Source of the DNA: Rikenellaceae bacterium
GTDB lineage: Bacteria > Bacteroidota > Bacteroidia > Bacteroidales > UBA932
Assembly (NCBI GenBank): GCA_900767405.1
Contig: CAAFZB010000055.1
Location: 1 to 28,618, forward strand
DNA: 28,618 bases
Direction of reading: 5' to 3'
Part shown: positions 15,143-22,906 of the stretch, one piece after another
Position numbering within the stretch: position 1 is the stretch's first letter
Layout of the letters: each line of letters opens with the position of its first letter
Made by a program: the position numbers and the translations under genes
The notes under the pieces: generated by a model
The model's database searches: none
Told to the model about the DNA's origin: nothing
The model's input: the letters and a program-made list of their open reading frames with translations, nothing else

Positions 15143-16906
15143 ATGGAACAGAATTTAATCAACCTTACCATAGACAACCGCCCCGTTTCCGTAAAGAACG
15201 GGACCACAATACTTGATGCCGCCAAATCGTGCGGCATAGAAATCCCTACACTGTGCCACATCAACCTCGACGGCACTTGCGTAAACAATCACCCCGCATC
15301 CTGCCGTATGTGCGTTGTGGAGGTGGCCGGCAGAAGGAATCTCGCCCCCGCCTGCGCGACTGCTTGTATGGAGGGTATGGAGGTGCACACCAACACTATC
15401 AGAGTACTCAACGCGCGCAGGACGATTCTCGAGCTCATTCTCTCGAATCACCCTCACGACTGTCTCATCTGCCCGAAATCGGGCAACTGCGAACTTCAGA
15501 ATCTCTCCCGGAAGCTCAAGATTCACGAATCTCCTTTCGAGAACGGAGAGAAGTCCTGCCACGAGGTGGAAAAGACGGTATCCATTATCCGTGATATGAA
15601 CAAGTGCATCCTGTGCCGCCGTTGCGAGACTATGTGCAACGACGTACAGACGGTCGGAGCAATAGGAGCAAGGGGAAGAGGTTTCGACACCACAATATCT
15701 CCCGCCTTCGGCAACAAGCTCGCCGACAGCGAATGCACCTACTGCGGACAGTGCGTTGCAGTGTGCCCCGTAGGAGCCCTCACAGAGAAAGACAATACCG
15801 GAAAACTCATCAAGGACCTCGCCAACCCCGACAAGGTTGTTATTGTCCAGACTGCACCCGCAGTGCGCGTTGCCATTGGAGAGGAATTCGGAAACCCCGC
15901 CGGCACCATCGTTACCGGCAAGCTGGCCGCTGCCCTGAGGAAACTCGGATTCGACTACGTGTTCGACACCGACTTTGCGGCCGACCTCACAATTATGGAG
16001 GAGGGATCCGAGCTGCTGGGAAGACTGAATGCCTTCCTTGCAGGAGACAGGAACGTGCGTCTGCCTATCCTTACATCCTGCTGCCCCGCCTGGGTCAATT
16101 TCTTCGAGCACCAGTTCCCCGATATGCTTGACATTCCCTCTACGGCGCGCTCGCCTCAGCAGATGTTCGGTTCGATTGCCAAGACATACTGGACCGAGAA
16201 GATGGGCATAGACCGCAAAAAGCTTGTAGTAGTGTCTGTAATGCCTTGTCTTGCAAAGAAATACGAATGCTCACGCGAGGAATTCAAGGTCGACGGCAAC
16301 CCAGACGTAGACTATTCTCTGTCGACCAGGGAGCTTGCCGCCCTAATCAAGGAAGCCAACATAGACTTCAATGCTCTTGAAGACTCCGATTTCGATATGC
16401 CTCTGGGAGCTTCTACCGGCGCTTCTGTCATCTTCGGCGCTACCGGCGGAGTAATGGAGGCCGCCCTTCGCACCGCTTATGAGCTGCATACCGGAAAGAC
16501 CCTCGGCAAAGTGGAGTTCACCGAAGTCAGGGGTCTGGAGGGAATACGCAAGGCTACTGTAGATATGGACGGATTCCCTCTCAAGGTGGGTATCGCCCAC
16601 GGACTTGGCAATGCCCGCAAACTCCTGGAAGAAATCAGGGAAGGCAGGAGCGAGTATCACGCCATTGAGATAATGGCCTGCCCCGGCGGATGTATCGGCG
16701 GTGGCGGACAGCCTCTGCATCACGGCAACATAGAGGTTATCAAGGCCCGTTGCAAAGCTCTTTACGAGGAAGACGAAAACAAGCCTCTGCGCAAGTCTCA
16801 CGAGAATCCCTACATCAAGCAGCTTTACGAAGAATATCTTGGCAAACCTCTGTCTGAAAAGTCTCACGCACTGCTTCATACCAAATACTTTGACAAATCA
16901 GAATAA
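15143..16906 (+). CDS. hydA: [FeFe]-hydrogenase catalytic subunit HydA (group A3 type)
   Basis: This 587-residue subunit carries the H-cluster that forms or splits H2. N-terminal wiring: a [2Fe-2S] site (Cys38, 54, 57, 71), the His-ligated cluster in HPHDCLICPKSGNC (His103, Cys107, 110, 116), and two [4Fe-4S] clusters CILCRRCETMC (155-165) and CTYCGQCVAVC (198-208). The H-cluster domain has TSCCPAW (Cys313 likely proton relay, Cys314 ligand), MPCLAKKYE (Cys369, Glu375) and MACPGGCIGGGGQP (Cys513, Cys517), then a small-subunit-like tail. All metal ligands are present. The cluster layout and the flanking hydB and hydC support group A3, which couples NADH and ferredoxin oxidation to H2 release, or the reverse. 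No twin-arginine signal is seen, so the enzyme is cytoplasmic. hydC follows after 4 bp. Confidence 0.96.
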   Translation: MEQNLINLTIDNRPVSVKNGTTILDAAKSCGIEIPTLCHINLDGTCVNNHPASCRMCVVEVAGRRNLAPACATACMEGMEVHTNTIRVLNARRTILELILSNHPHDCLICPKSGNCELQNLSRKLKIHESPFENGEKSCHEVEKTVSIIRDMNKCILCRRCETMCNDVQTVGAIGARGRGFDTTISPAFGNKLADSECTYCGQCVAVCPVGALTEKDNTGKLIKDLANPDKVVIVQTAPAVRVAIGEEFGNPAGTIVTGKLAAALRKLGFDYVFDTDFAADLTIMEEGSELLGRLNAFLAGDRNVRLPILTSCCPAWVNFFEHQFPDMLDIPSTARSPQQMFGSIAKTYWTEKMGIDRKKLVVVSVMPCLAKKYECSREEFKVDGNPDVDYSLSTRELAALIKEANIDFNALEDSDFDMPLGASTGASVIFGATGGVMEAALRTAYELHTGKTLGKVEFTEVRGLEGIRKATVDMDGFPLKVGIAHGLGNARKLLEEIREGRSEYHAIEIMACPGGCIGGGGQPLHHGNIEVIKARCKALYEEDENKPLRKSHENPYIKQLYEEYLGKPLSEKSHALLHTKYFDKSE

Positions 16907-16910
16907 AGCA

Positions 16911-17399
16911 ATGGAAAACAATAAATTATCTTGCTCGGCAGTCGCAGCCATAAAAGAAATCTGCGCAAATCATAACAATGATGCCGGCGAACTTATAAAC
17001 ATACTTCACGAGACCCAGAACAAACTGGGTTATCTGCCCAAAGAAGTTCAGGAACTGGTTGCAAAGAACCTGGGCATCCCCGCCAGCAGAGTTAACGGAG
17101 TTGTGAGCTTCTACGCTTTCTTCACAGAAAAGCCTAAAGGAAAGCACCCCATTTCCATCTGTCTTGGAACAGCCTGCTATGTGCGCGGGTCCGACAAGGT
17201 TCTGGACGAAGTCAAGAACGTACTTGGAATCGAGGTTGGACAGACTACCCCCGACGGAATCTTCTCTCTCGACTGCCTGCGCTGCGTAGGAGCCTGCGGT
17301 CTTGCTCCCGTTATGACAATCGGAGGAAAAGTCTACGGCAACGTAGACCCCAAGAACGTGAGGAAGATTCTGGAAAGCGAAGAGTTCACCGAGAACTGA
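16911..17399 (+). CDS. hydC: Trimeric [FeFe]-hydrogenase subunit HydC (NuoE-like)
   Basis: A 162-residue NuoE-type protein with a thioredoxin-like [2Fe-2S] fold. The cluster ligands appear as CLGTAC (Cys84, Cys89) and CLRCVGAC (Cys125, Cys129 of the family pattern; Cys122 is extra). The NuoE hallmark VVSFYAFFTEKPKG precedes them at about 64-77. HydC is the small electron-transfer subunit of the HydABC complex, docking to HydB. ATG at 16911 was chosen; an upstream frame from 16839 overlaps hydA. It is the last operon gene, and a strong hairpin lies 21 bp after its stop. NuoE of complex I is the alternative, but no other nuo genes are here. Confidence 0.93.
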   Translation: MENNKLSCSAVAAIKEICANHNNDAGELINILHETQNKLGYLPKEVQELVAKNLGIPASRVNGVVSFYAFFTEKPKGKHPISICLGTACYVRGSDKVLDEVKNVLGIEVGQTTPDGIFSLDCLRCVGACGLAPVMTIGGKVYGNVDPKNVRKILESEEFTEN

Positions 17400-17420
17400 C
17401 ACTCTTCACGGCAATACGAC

Positions 17421-17455
17421 AACAGAGCGGACTTTCAATGCAAGTCCGCTCTGTT
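17421..17455 (+). terminator. Hairpin terminator after hydC
   Basis: A perfect 14-bp stem (arms 17421-17434 and 17442-17455, core ACAGAGCGGACTT against its complement) with a 7-base loop, followed by a short pyrimidine-rich TCTTG. It starts 21 bp after the hydC stop and most likely ends the hyd operon. The T-run is weak, so stem strength must do most of the work; it may also act on the convergent operon. Confidence 0.65.
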
Positions 17456-17459
17456 TCTT

Positions 17460-17491
17460 GTACAGACGCGAATGATTGTTTGCGTCTGTAC
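17460..17491. terminator. Second hairpin between convergent operons
   Basis: GTACAGACGC at 17460-17469 and GCGTCTGTAC at 17482-17491 form a perfect 10-bp stem with a 12-base loop. It sits 3 bp from the stop of the GGGtGRT gene on the minus strand, so it may terminate that operon, or work with the neighbouring hairpin as a two-way terminator. No T-run on either side. Confidence 0.5.
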
Positions 17492-17494
17492 GAA

Positions 17495-18490
17495 TTACAT
17501 AGCCTGTGCAACTGCTACTGCTACAGCTACGGTGGCGCCTACCATAGGGTTGTTGCCCATTCCCAGGAAGCCCATCATCTCTACGTGTGCGGGAACCGAT
17601 GATGAACCTGCGAACTGAGCGTCGCTGTGCATACGTCCCATTGTGTCGGTCATACCGTAGGAAGCGGGACCTGCAGCCATATTGTCCGGGTGAAGGGTAC
17701 GTCCGGTACCGCCGCCTGAAGCAACAGAGAAATATTTCTTTCCCTCGAGCTGGCACTCCTTCTTATATGTGCCGGCTACGGGATGCTGGAAACGTGTAGG
17801 GTTGGTTGAGTTTCCGGTAATGGAAACGTCTACGCCTTCCATATGCATAATTGCAACACCCTCGCGAACGTCGTCAGAGCCATAGCAGCGAACACCACCG
17901 CGTACACCGTCGGAGTACTTTGTCTCAGAGACGATGTTCACCTTGCCGGTGAAGTAGTCGAACTCGGTCTGCACATAGGTGAATCCGTTGATACGGCTGA
18001 TGATCTTGGCCGCATCTTTTCCAAGTCCGTTAAGGATGACGCGAAGGGGTTTCTTGCGAACCTTGTTTGCCATTTCGGCAATCTTGATTGCACCCTCGGC
18101 GGCTGCATAAGACTCGTGTCCTGCAAGGAATGCGAAGCACTCTGTCTCTTCGCGCAGAAGTCTTGCGGCAAGGTTTCCGTGGCCAAGGCCAACCTTGCGG
18201 TCATCTGCAACCGAACCGGGAATGCAGAAAGCCTGAAGGCCTTCTCCAATGGCTTCGGCAGCCTCGGCTGCATCCTTTACGCCCTTCTTGATTGCAATGG
18301 CTGCTCCTATTACGTAAGCCCACTTTGCATTCTCGAAGCAAATCTTCTGTGTTTCCTCACACATCTTGTAAGGGTCTATTCCCTTTGCATCGCAGATAGC
18401 CTTTGCTTCCTCGATACTCTTGATGCCATATTTTGCAAGAGCTGCATTGATCTGATCAATACGACGCTCATAACTTTCAAAAAGTGCCAT
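17495..18490 (-). CDS. GGGtGRT-family protein, function unknown
   Basis: The 331-residue protein contains SGGGTGRTLHPDNMAAGPASYG at about 258-279, the motif that names the GGGtGRT family. N-terminal residues 1-90 look helical (MALFESYERRIDQINAALAKYG), with cysteines at 33, 44, 51 and 89; other notable parts are GLGHGNLAARLLREETECFAF (101-121), SITGNSTNPTRFQHPVAGTYKKEC (223-246) and a glycine/alanine-rich C-terminus. No signal peptide and no clear membrane span; the last ~20 residues (VGATVAVAVAVAQAM) are hydrophobic but lack a charge border. Family knowledge: such proteins are found mainly in anaerobes, commonly next to a NifU-like protein, exactly as here (5 bp apart). I know of no assigned function; an iron-sulfur or redox role is inference from the partner gene. 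Confidence 0.85.
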   Translation of the reverse strand: MALFESYERRIDQINAALAKYGIKSIEEAKAICDAKGIDPYKMCEETQKICFENAKWAYVIGAAIAIKKGVKDAAEAAEAIGEGLQAFCIPGSVADDRKVGLGHGNLAARLLREETECFAFLAGHESYAAAEGAIKIAEMANKVRKKPLRVILNGLGKDAAKIISRINGFTYVQTEFDYFTGKVNIVSETKYSDGVRGGVRCYGSDDVREGVAIMHMEGVDVSITGNSTNPTRFQHPVAGTYKKECQLEGKKYFSVASGGGTGRTLHPDNMAAGPASYGMTDTMGRMHSDAQFAGSSSVPAHVEMMGFLGMGNNPMVGATVAVAVAVAQAM

Positions 18491-18495
18491 ATCTC

Positions 18496-19188
18496 TTACT
18501 CTTTACGGGGGTCAATATATTTAACTGCATCTGCGAAACGGCCGTATGTTCCTTTAGCCTTCTCAATAGCCTCGGGGCCTGTTGCGCCACCCTTGAGGGC
18601 ATCCATAAGCTTGCCAAGGTTCACGAACTCGTAACCTATAACCTCGTTGTTCTTGTCAAGGGCCATCTTTGTGCAATAGCCCTCGGTCATCTCGAGATAA
18701 CGGCTTCCCTTTGCCTTGGTGCCGTACATTGTACCAACCTGGCTGCGGAGGTTCTTTCCAAGGTCCTCGAGAGATCCGCCTATGGCAAGACCGCCCTCAG
18801 AGAAAGCGGACTGTGTACGTCCGTAAACAATCTGGAGGAAGAGTTCGCGCATCGCTGTATTGATAGCATCGCAGACAAGGTCTGTATTGAGAGCCTCCAA
18901 AAGAGTCTTGCCGGGAAGAATCTCAGAAGCCATAGCGGCAGAGTGAGTCATTCCAGAGCATCCGAGAGTCTCTACGAGAGCCTCCTCAATAATACCGTCC
19001 TTAACGTTAAGTGTAAGCTTGCAGCATCCCTGCTGGGGAGCGCACCTGCCTATTCCGTGTGTAAGTCCGGAAATATCCTTGATTTCCTTGGCATGCACCC
19101 ACTTGCCTTCCTCGGGGATAGGTGCATTGGCGTGATTGGCGCCTTTTGCTACGCAGCACATCTGCTGCACTTCTTTTGTGTAAATCAT
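18496..19188 (-). CDS. NifU/IscU-like iron-sulfur scaffold relative
   Basis: This 230-residue protein resembles the NifU N-terminal/IscU scaffold domain. The stretch LGCSGMTHSAAMASEILPGKTLLEAL (76-100) parallels the IscU segment around its second cluster cysteine (Cys77 here). GRCAPQQGCCKLTLNV (48-62; Cys49, 55, 56) sits where the first IscU cysteine and the following strand lie. Cys106 comes soon after and is not placed like the usual third ligand; Cys11-Cys12 near the N-terminus and Cys172 are extra. The protein is longer than IscU (about 130), with a ~100-residue C-terminal extension including YCTKMALDKNNEVIGYEFVN. It probably binds or carries an iron-sulfur cluster for the adjacent GGGtGRT protein, 5 bp downstream. 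No NifS/IscS desulfurase is nearby, so a general assembly role is less likely than a dedicated one. Confidence 0.8.
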   Translation of the reverse strand: MIYTKEVQQMCCVAKGANHANAPIPEEGKWVHAKEIKDISGLTHGIGRCAPQQGCCKLTLNVKDGIIEEALVETLGCSGMTHSAAMASEILPGKTLLEALNTDLVCDAINTAMRELFLQIVYGRTQSAFSEGGLAIGGSLEDLGKNLRSQVGTMYGTKAKGSRYLEMTEGYCTKMALDKNNEVIGYEFVNLGKLMDALKGGATGPEAIEKAKGTYGRFADAVKYIDPRKE

Positions 19189-19204
19189 ACTTCCAAAAAT
19201 ATTT

Positions 19205-19684
19205 TTATGGTTTTACTTTATCGTACAGATACTCTGCTATTATTGCCGCAGACTCACCGACCAGCTGCTCGCAAGGCCTTTTCTTATAAAATTCTGCACT
19301 TCGTGCCGATGGCTTCGGCTCCTCCCAGTCCCTGCTCCCGAGGCCAAGAAGTTCGCGGCATACCACGCTGCCGTTCCTTTCCCGGAATTCAGATGCAAGC
19401 TGCTGGACCGTCTCATAAACAGCCTTGCGCCTGGAATGGTCGGCGGAATCTTCCAACGGGCAGATGAACCCGCACACAATTGCCATTCCGGTTACGGTAC
19501 CGCAAACTTCCCTCATTCTGGCAACGCCTCCTCCCAGTCCTGAGCCTACCCTTAACAGAGAATTGCTGTCCAGCCCCGTTATGTCCCGGAAAGACATCAA
19601 CACAGCCTGACAGCAATTACAGCCCTGGCGGAAAAATGCCATAGCAGAATCTTTTCTCTCCTGAATAAAGGCCTCTTTAGTCAT
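19205..19684 (-). CDS. C_GCAxxG_C_C family redox-type protein
   Basis: A 159-residue soluble protein with the cysteine pattern of the C_GCAxxG_C_C family: GCNCCQAVL (Cys22, 24, 25), then REVCGTVTGMAIVCGFIC (Cys61, 71, 75) after a glycine-rich SGLGGGVARM, and Cys109 and Cys138 near the end. Family knowledge: members are small cysteine-rich proteins of unclear function, seen often in anaerobes and near redox enzymes; cluster or metal binding is likely. The usual GCA triplet reads GCN at 21-23 here, so the copy is slightly divergent. It is the first gene of a probable three-gene operon, 16 bp before the NifU-like gene. The first start at 19684 is used; no clear ribosome binding site is visible. 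Confidence 0.78.
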   Translation of the reverse strand: MTKEAFIQERKDSAMAFFRQGCNCCQAVLMSFRDITGLDSNSLLRVGSGLGGGVARMREVCGTVTGMAIVCGFICPLEDSADHSRRKAVYETVQQLASEFRERNGSVVCRELLGLGSRDWEEPKPSARSAEFYKKRPCEQLVGESAAIIAEYLYDKVKP

Positions 19685-19720
19685 AAAATCCTGCTAATTT
19701 ACATTTTTTTAGCGATATTT

Positions 19721-21508
19721 CTATTCGTAAATCAACTCAATTTCATCTACGTATAACTTGGAGCCGTCTCCTCCTACGAAATTGTCTCCGTACTTGCTTG
19801 CCGCAAGAGAAACATACAGCATACTCGGATACTGCGTCTCGGACTTGTAGACAAGAGGCAGCGTCACCTGTTCCCATTCGCTCAACATATCGTTGCTGCG
19901 GCCCTCGAAGCGGCAGGCCGCCACGGTCTCGGGCAGGTCCTCTATAACCCAGAAGGTTTTCTTGTCGGCAGTGTTCACCTGAACCGGGCTCTCTGCAGTT
20001 CCACCGTATTTCGAAGCGGGCCAGTTTCCAAGCGCGAACTCCATCTTGAACAAATCGTAGTCGTTCTTTGTAAGGGGGACGTCGCCGCTTGTATTCGATA
20101 TCTTGCATCCTTTGTATTTATACCACAGGCGTACTGCCGAGGGTCTTGACTTGGAAGGCCAGGGGCGTCCGAAATTCACCTTTCCGTTCATCCCGTCCAT
20201 CCCTCCGAAACTTCCGACAAATAGGTTTCCGGCGGCAAGTTTCTTAACAATAATTACATTTACAAAATGAGAAGTGAGCACAGCGCTTCTGCTTGAGCCT
20301 ATTCCGGGAGGCACGTCAACCGAAGAGTCGCAGACAATTATTCCAAAGGAAGCCGATGCGCTGTTTCCGCTATCCCAGTATTTTGTAGAGCAACCGGGGA
20401 CAGAGCTGGAAGGATTGAAGAACGAAGTGTATTTGTTGCTTTCGGCATTGCTTGTCACCTCAAAACCGGAATTTGGAATCTGGGCAGCCTGCTCTGTAGT
20501 GAAGGTCATCTGTTCACCGGCCTGGTTCCCATCCACATATAACTTGTAGATGTACTGTGAGCCGCCTTGAAGGCCCGTCAGCGTAGCTTCATATCGGCCT
20601 TTGGCCACCCTGGTCGCCGTCACGTGGTCCCACTTTGTTCCGGCAGAATAAACAAACTCGACCTTGGGGGAAGGATTGTCTGCCGTTTCCTTAACTTCAG
20701 CTCTTACTTTTGCGTGGGCGCTCCAGATTTCGGAAGGTTCCGACGGCAGCAATTTTCCCACATAGGGGTCTATTTCTATATTGTAACCGTATTCCTCTAC
20801 CCCGTCATCCATTACGGCCTCAAAGTTCAGGAATCCGTTGCTCATAGAGAACTTTGGAGAGAATTTATACAGGGTAGCTCTCCTGACATTTTCAATGGTC
20901 CCGCTGTTGCAGACAGGTTTTCCGCTCAGTTCTATCACCCCGCTGAAACTCCAGGTAAGGCTGGCAGTGTCTCCCGGCATAAGGAAATAATATACCTCCC
21001 CACTGTTCTCGGCGGTATATTCTACGAAATTGGTGGAGTCGGCATAAACGCAAAGCTTGTATCCTGCCTGGAAATATTCGGCAACCGATTCGTGAAATGT
21101 CACGCTCACAGCCGAATTCACAGCGGTGGCCTCGACTGTAACTGAATCCACCTCTCCGTCTACGATCTCAAAACCGGAACTTCCCTCGAAACTGTTTATC
21201 GAATCGGAAATCACCTCCGGCTCGGGCTTCAGAATCTCCCCGGCCATTACGCTCACGAAATATTTGCCTACGGGCAGATACAGAAGGTCCGGCACTTCAT
21301 CTATGCCGTATTCTGCAACCTGCTCTCCGGATTCCTTGTAAAGGCCTACCACAGCCGTGGAAGCAACGTCCTCCGCAGCCTTTGTCTTGGACATAGATAC
21401 CGAAAGGCAAACCGCGCCCCGGCCTCCCATCCTGTCTGCCGGCATCTTGCCCGTACAGGAAATCACTGTCATCATTGCAATGATTGCAATTACGATATAT
21501 CTTTTCAT
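19721..21508 (-). CDS. Lipoprotein with DUF4493, FnIII-like and PCMD-like domains
   Basis: The 595-residue protein starts with a lipoprotein signal (VISCTG, Cys18) and is likely exposed at the cell surface. Residues ~30-260 form a DUF4493-like module with the recognisable LYLPVGKYFVSVMAG turn. Residues ~265-345 look like a fibronectin III-type domain (KVEFVYSAGTKWDHVTATRV, LQGGSQYIYKLYVDG). Residues ~348-595 resemble the PCMD domain (putative carbohydrate metabolism): PNSGFEV, RPSAVRLWYKYKG, and a jelly-roll style end, KLYVDEIELIYE. Family knowledge: this combination is common in Bacteroidota surface lipoproteins linked to glycan loci. It is 8 bp after another DUF4493 lipoprotein and in operon with an SGNH hydrolase, so glycan binding at the surface is a fair guess; the substrate is unknown. 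Confidence 0.78.
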   Translation of the reverse strand: MKRYIVIAIIAMMTVISCTGKMPADRMGGRGAVCLSVSMSKTKAAEDVASTAVVGLYKESGEQVAEYGIDEVPDLLYLPVGKYFVSVMAGEILKPEPEVISDSINSFEGSSGFEIVDGEVDSVTVEATAVNSAVSVTFHESVAEYFQAGYKLCVYADSTNFVEYTAENSGEVYYFLMPGDTASLTWSFSGVIELSGKPVCNSGTIENVRRATLYKFSPKFSMSNGFLNFEAVMDDGVEEYGYNIEIDPYVGKLLPSEPSEIWSAHAKVRAEVKETADNPSPKVEFVYSAGTKWDHVTATRVAKGRYEATLTGLQGGSQYIYKLYVDGNQAGEQMTFTTEQAAQIPNSGFEVTSNAESNKYTSFFNPSSSVPGCSTKYWDSGNSASASFGIIVCDSSVDVPPGIGSSRSAVLTSHFVNVIIVKKLAAGNLFVGSFGGMDGMNGKVNFGRPWPSKSRPSAVRLWYKYKGCKISNTSGDVPLTKNDYDLFKMEFALGNWPASKYGGTAESPVQVNTADKKTFWVIEDLPETVAACRFEGRSNDMLSEWEQVTLPLVYKSETQYPSMLYVSLAASKYGDNFVGGDGSKLYVDEIELIYE

Positions 21509-21516
21509 AGTTCAGT

Positions 21517-22878
21517 CTAATTTGAAGTTATGTTGAAGTCGACTTTGTGAGAGCTTGCCTTCTCTACGTTCTCTATGCGCTTTGAAGTAGTGAAGAAATG
21601 GCCGTCGATATAGCCCTCGAACAGCACGTCGAGGCTCAGTCCCTGCTCTTCTATGAGAAAATACCCGATACTGTGGCTGACGGTAGCCTTGCCGCCGCTG
21701 TAAGAAATGGGATATTCCAGAATCTGTCCGTTGGACAAGGTGAATATGATGTTGCTGTCGGCCGTAATCCTGGAAAGGAAACCGTCGCTCACGTTCACCG
21801 AAACTTTAGCCTGCATAAGTCTGCATACAAGAGGGTTCTCTATGACAGTCTCTTTCCCTGCATAAATCTTGAAGCTTTCCGAAGCGCTGTACAGCGGGCA
21901 GTCGAACCCGGCCGACGGAATCTGCGAATCGGTAGACTTCACCGTGAGGGTATATGTTCCCACAGGCAATGAAATCTTACCATCGAGAGTCTTGGTTTCC
22001 GCATAGGTGGTGATGTATATTACCTCGCCACGGCTGTCTGCTATATACACAGGGAAATCATCCTCGACGGGCACTATGGCTTTGGTAAGCGGTTCCTGCT
22101 CATAGCCCATCTGCAGGCTTCCCAGATCAAGCGTTCCCTCCTGCAACAGGATTTCTCCGAAATCTATGGTTTCCATAGAATCGTCAAAGACAACTGCGAT
22201 ATGCTGCCCTCCAATCTGGGTCACGTCAAACTTTGAAGTATAGCAGCAAGCCGCCTCCAGATTGTCGTAAACCTTCGGCTCCAATGTATGGGAGGTGCCG
22301 TCATAAGCAGTAAGGTTCGCCTCAATCACAACCTTTCCGGGATTCAGGAACAGAGCGCGTTCCTCGTCCTTCGAATATTTCAGTTTCTGCCCCGATGCCG
22401 TTGTAACCACAAATTCGTATGAGGGGAAATATATGTCGAAGAATTCCGACGTTTGTATCTTGAGCAGCGTCTTGCAGAACTTTACAGGGATACCCACCGT
22501 AATGTCTCCCCATACAAAAGAGAATTCCTGGCTACCATAGAAATACGGCTTTTCAAAACCTTCTGCATTCTTGTCACCATATGAGGCTTCAAATTTCAAA
22601 GTTTTGGAAACAGGCATATCCAAGGCGTACTTGGAACCGTTCCACGAAGATACTTTGCCACTCCACAGGTTCTGACCGGCGTCGGTAAGAATCAAATCAT
22701 AGGCCGACTTGTCCGGCACGTCAACATAATCGGACACCTGGCTCTTTACAATGTCCTTAATAGCAGTATCCGTCAATACGGATAACTGAACACTACCCTT
22801 TGGATCGGGCTTCACAATGGAGATTTTCGAACAGGAAACCAATGCAAGCCCAACCGCCAACAAATAAAATTTCTTCAT
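21517..22878 (-). CDS. Lipoprotein with two DUF4493-like modules
   Basis: A 453-residue protein with a short lipoprotein signal (LALVSCSK, Cys16). It appears to hold two copies of a DUF4493-like beta module: about residues 25-255 and about 265-453. The second begins VEDDFPVYIADSRGEVIY and contains ISLPVGTYTLTVKS, GFDCPLYSASESFKIYAG and LVCRLMQAKVSVNV, the same order of elements seen once in the downstream lipoprotein. The cysteine pairs in each copy are consistent with an exported fold. It starts 28 bp after the SGNH hydrolase stop and ends 8 bp before the next lipoprotein. Some Bacteroidota fimbrillin-type proteins share the LPVGTYTL turn, so a surface-assembly or glycan-binding role are both possible. 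Domain borders are by eye. Confidence 0.72.
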   Translation of the reverse strand: MKKFYLLAVGLALVSCSKISIVKPDPKGSVQLSVLTDTAIKDIVKSQVSDYVDVPDKSAYDLILTDAGQNLWSGKVSSWNGSKYALDMPVSKTLKFEASYGDKNAEGFEKPYFYGSQEFSFVWGDITVGIPVKFCKTLLKIQTSEFFDIYFPSYEFVVTTASGQKLKYSKDEERALFLNPGKVVIEANLTAYDGTSHTLEPKVYDNLEAACCYTSKFDVTQIGGQHIAVVFDDSMETIDFGEILLQEGTLDLGSLQMGYEQEPLTKAIVPVEDDFPVYIADSRGEVIYITTYAETKTLDGKISLPVGTYTLTVKSTDSQIPSAGFDCPLYSASESFKIYAGKETVIENPLVCRLMQAKVSVNVSDGFLSRITADSNIIFTLSNGQILEYPISYSGGKATVSHSIGYFLIEEQGLSLDVLFEGYIDGHFFTTSKRIENVEKASSHKVDFNITSN

Positions 22879-22906
22879 CTTTTCGGTTTAGGAGTTAATA
22901 AATGAA

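Noticed and set aside
15155..16111. Minus-strand open frame of 318 codons opposite hydA
   Set aside because: Shadow of hydA; no start signal or domain.
13226..17399. NADH:quinone oxidoreductase (nuoEFG) genes
   Set aside because: NuoE-, NuoF- and NuoG-like domains are present, but HydA has a full H-cluster motif set, all three hydrogenase maturases are adjacent, and no membrane nuo subunits occur.
17843..19467. Plus-strand open frames of 263 and 327 codons opposite the GGGtGRT and NifU-like genes
   Set aside because: They mirror strongly recognised genes on the other strand; the cysteine- and leucine-rich translation is what antisense reading of such genes gives.
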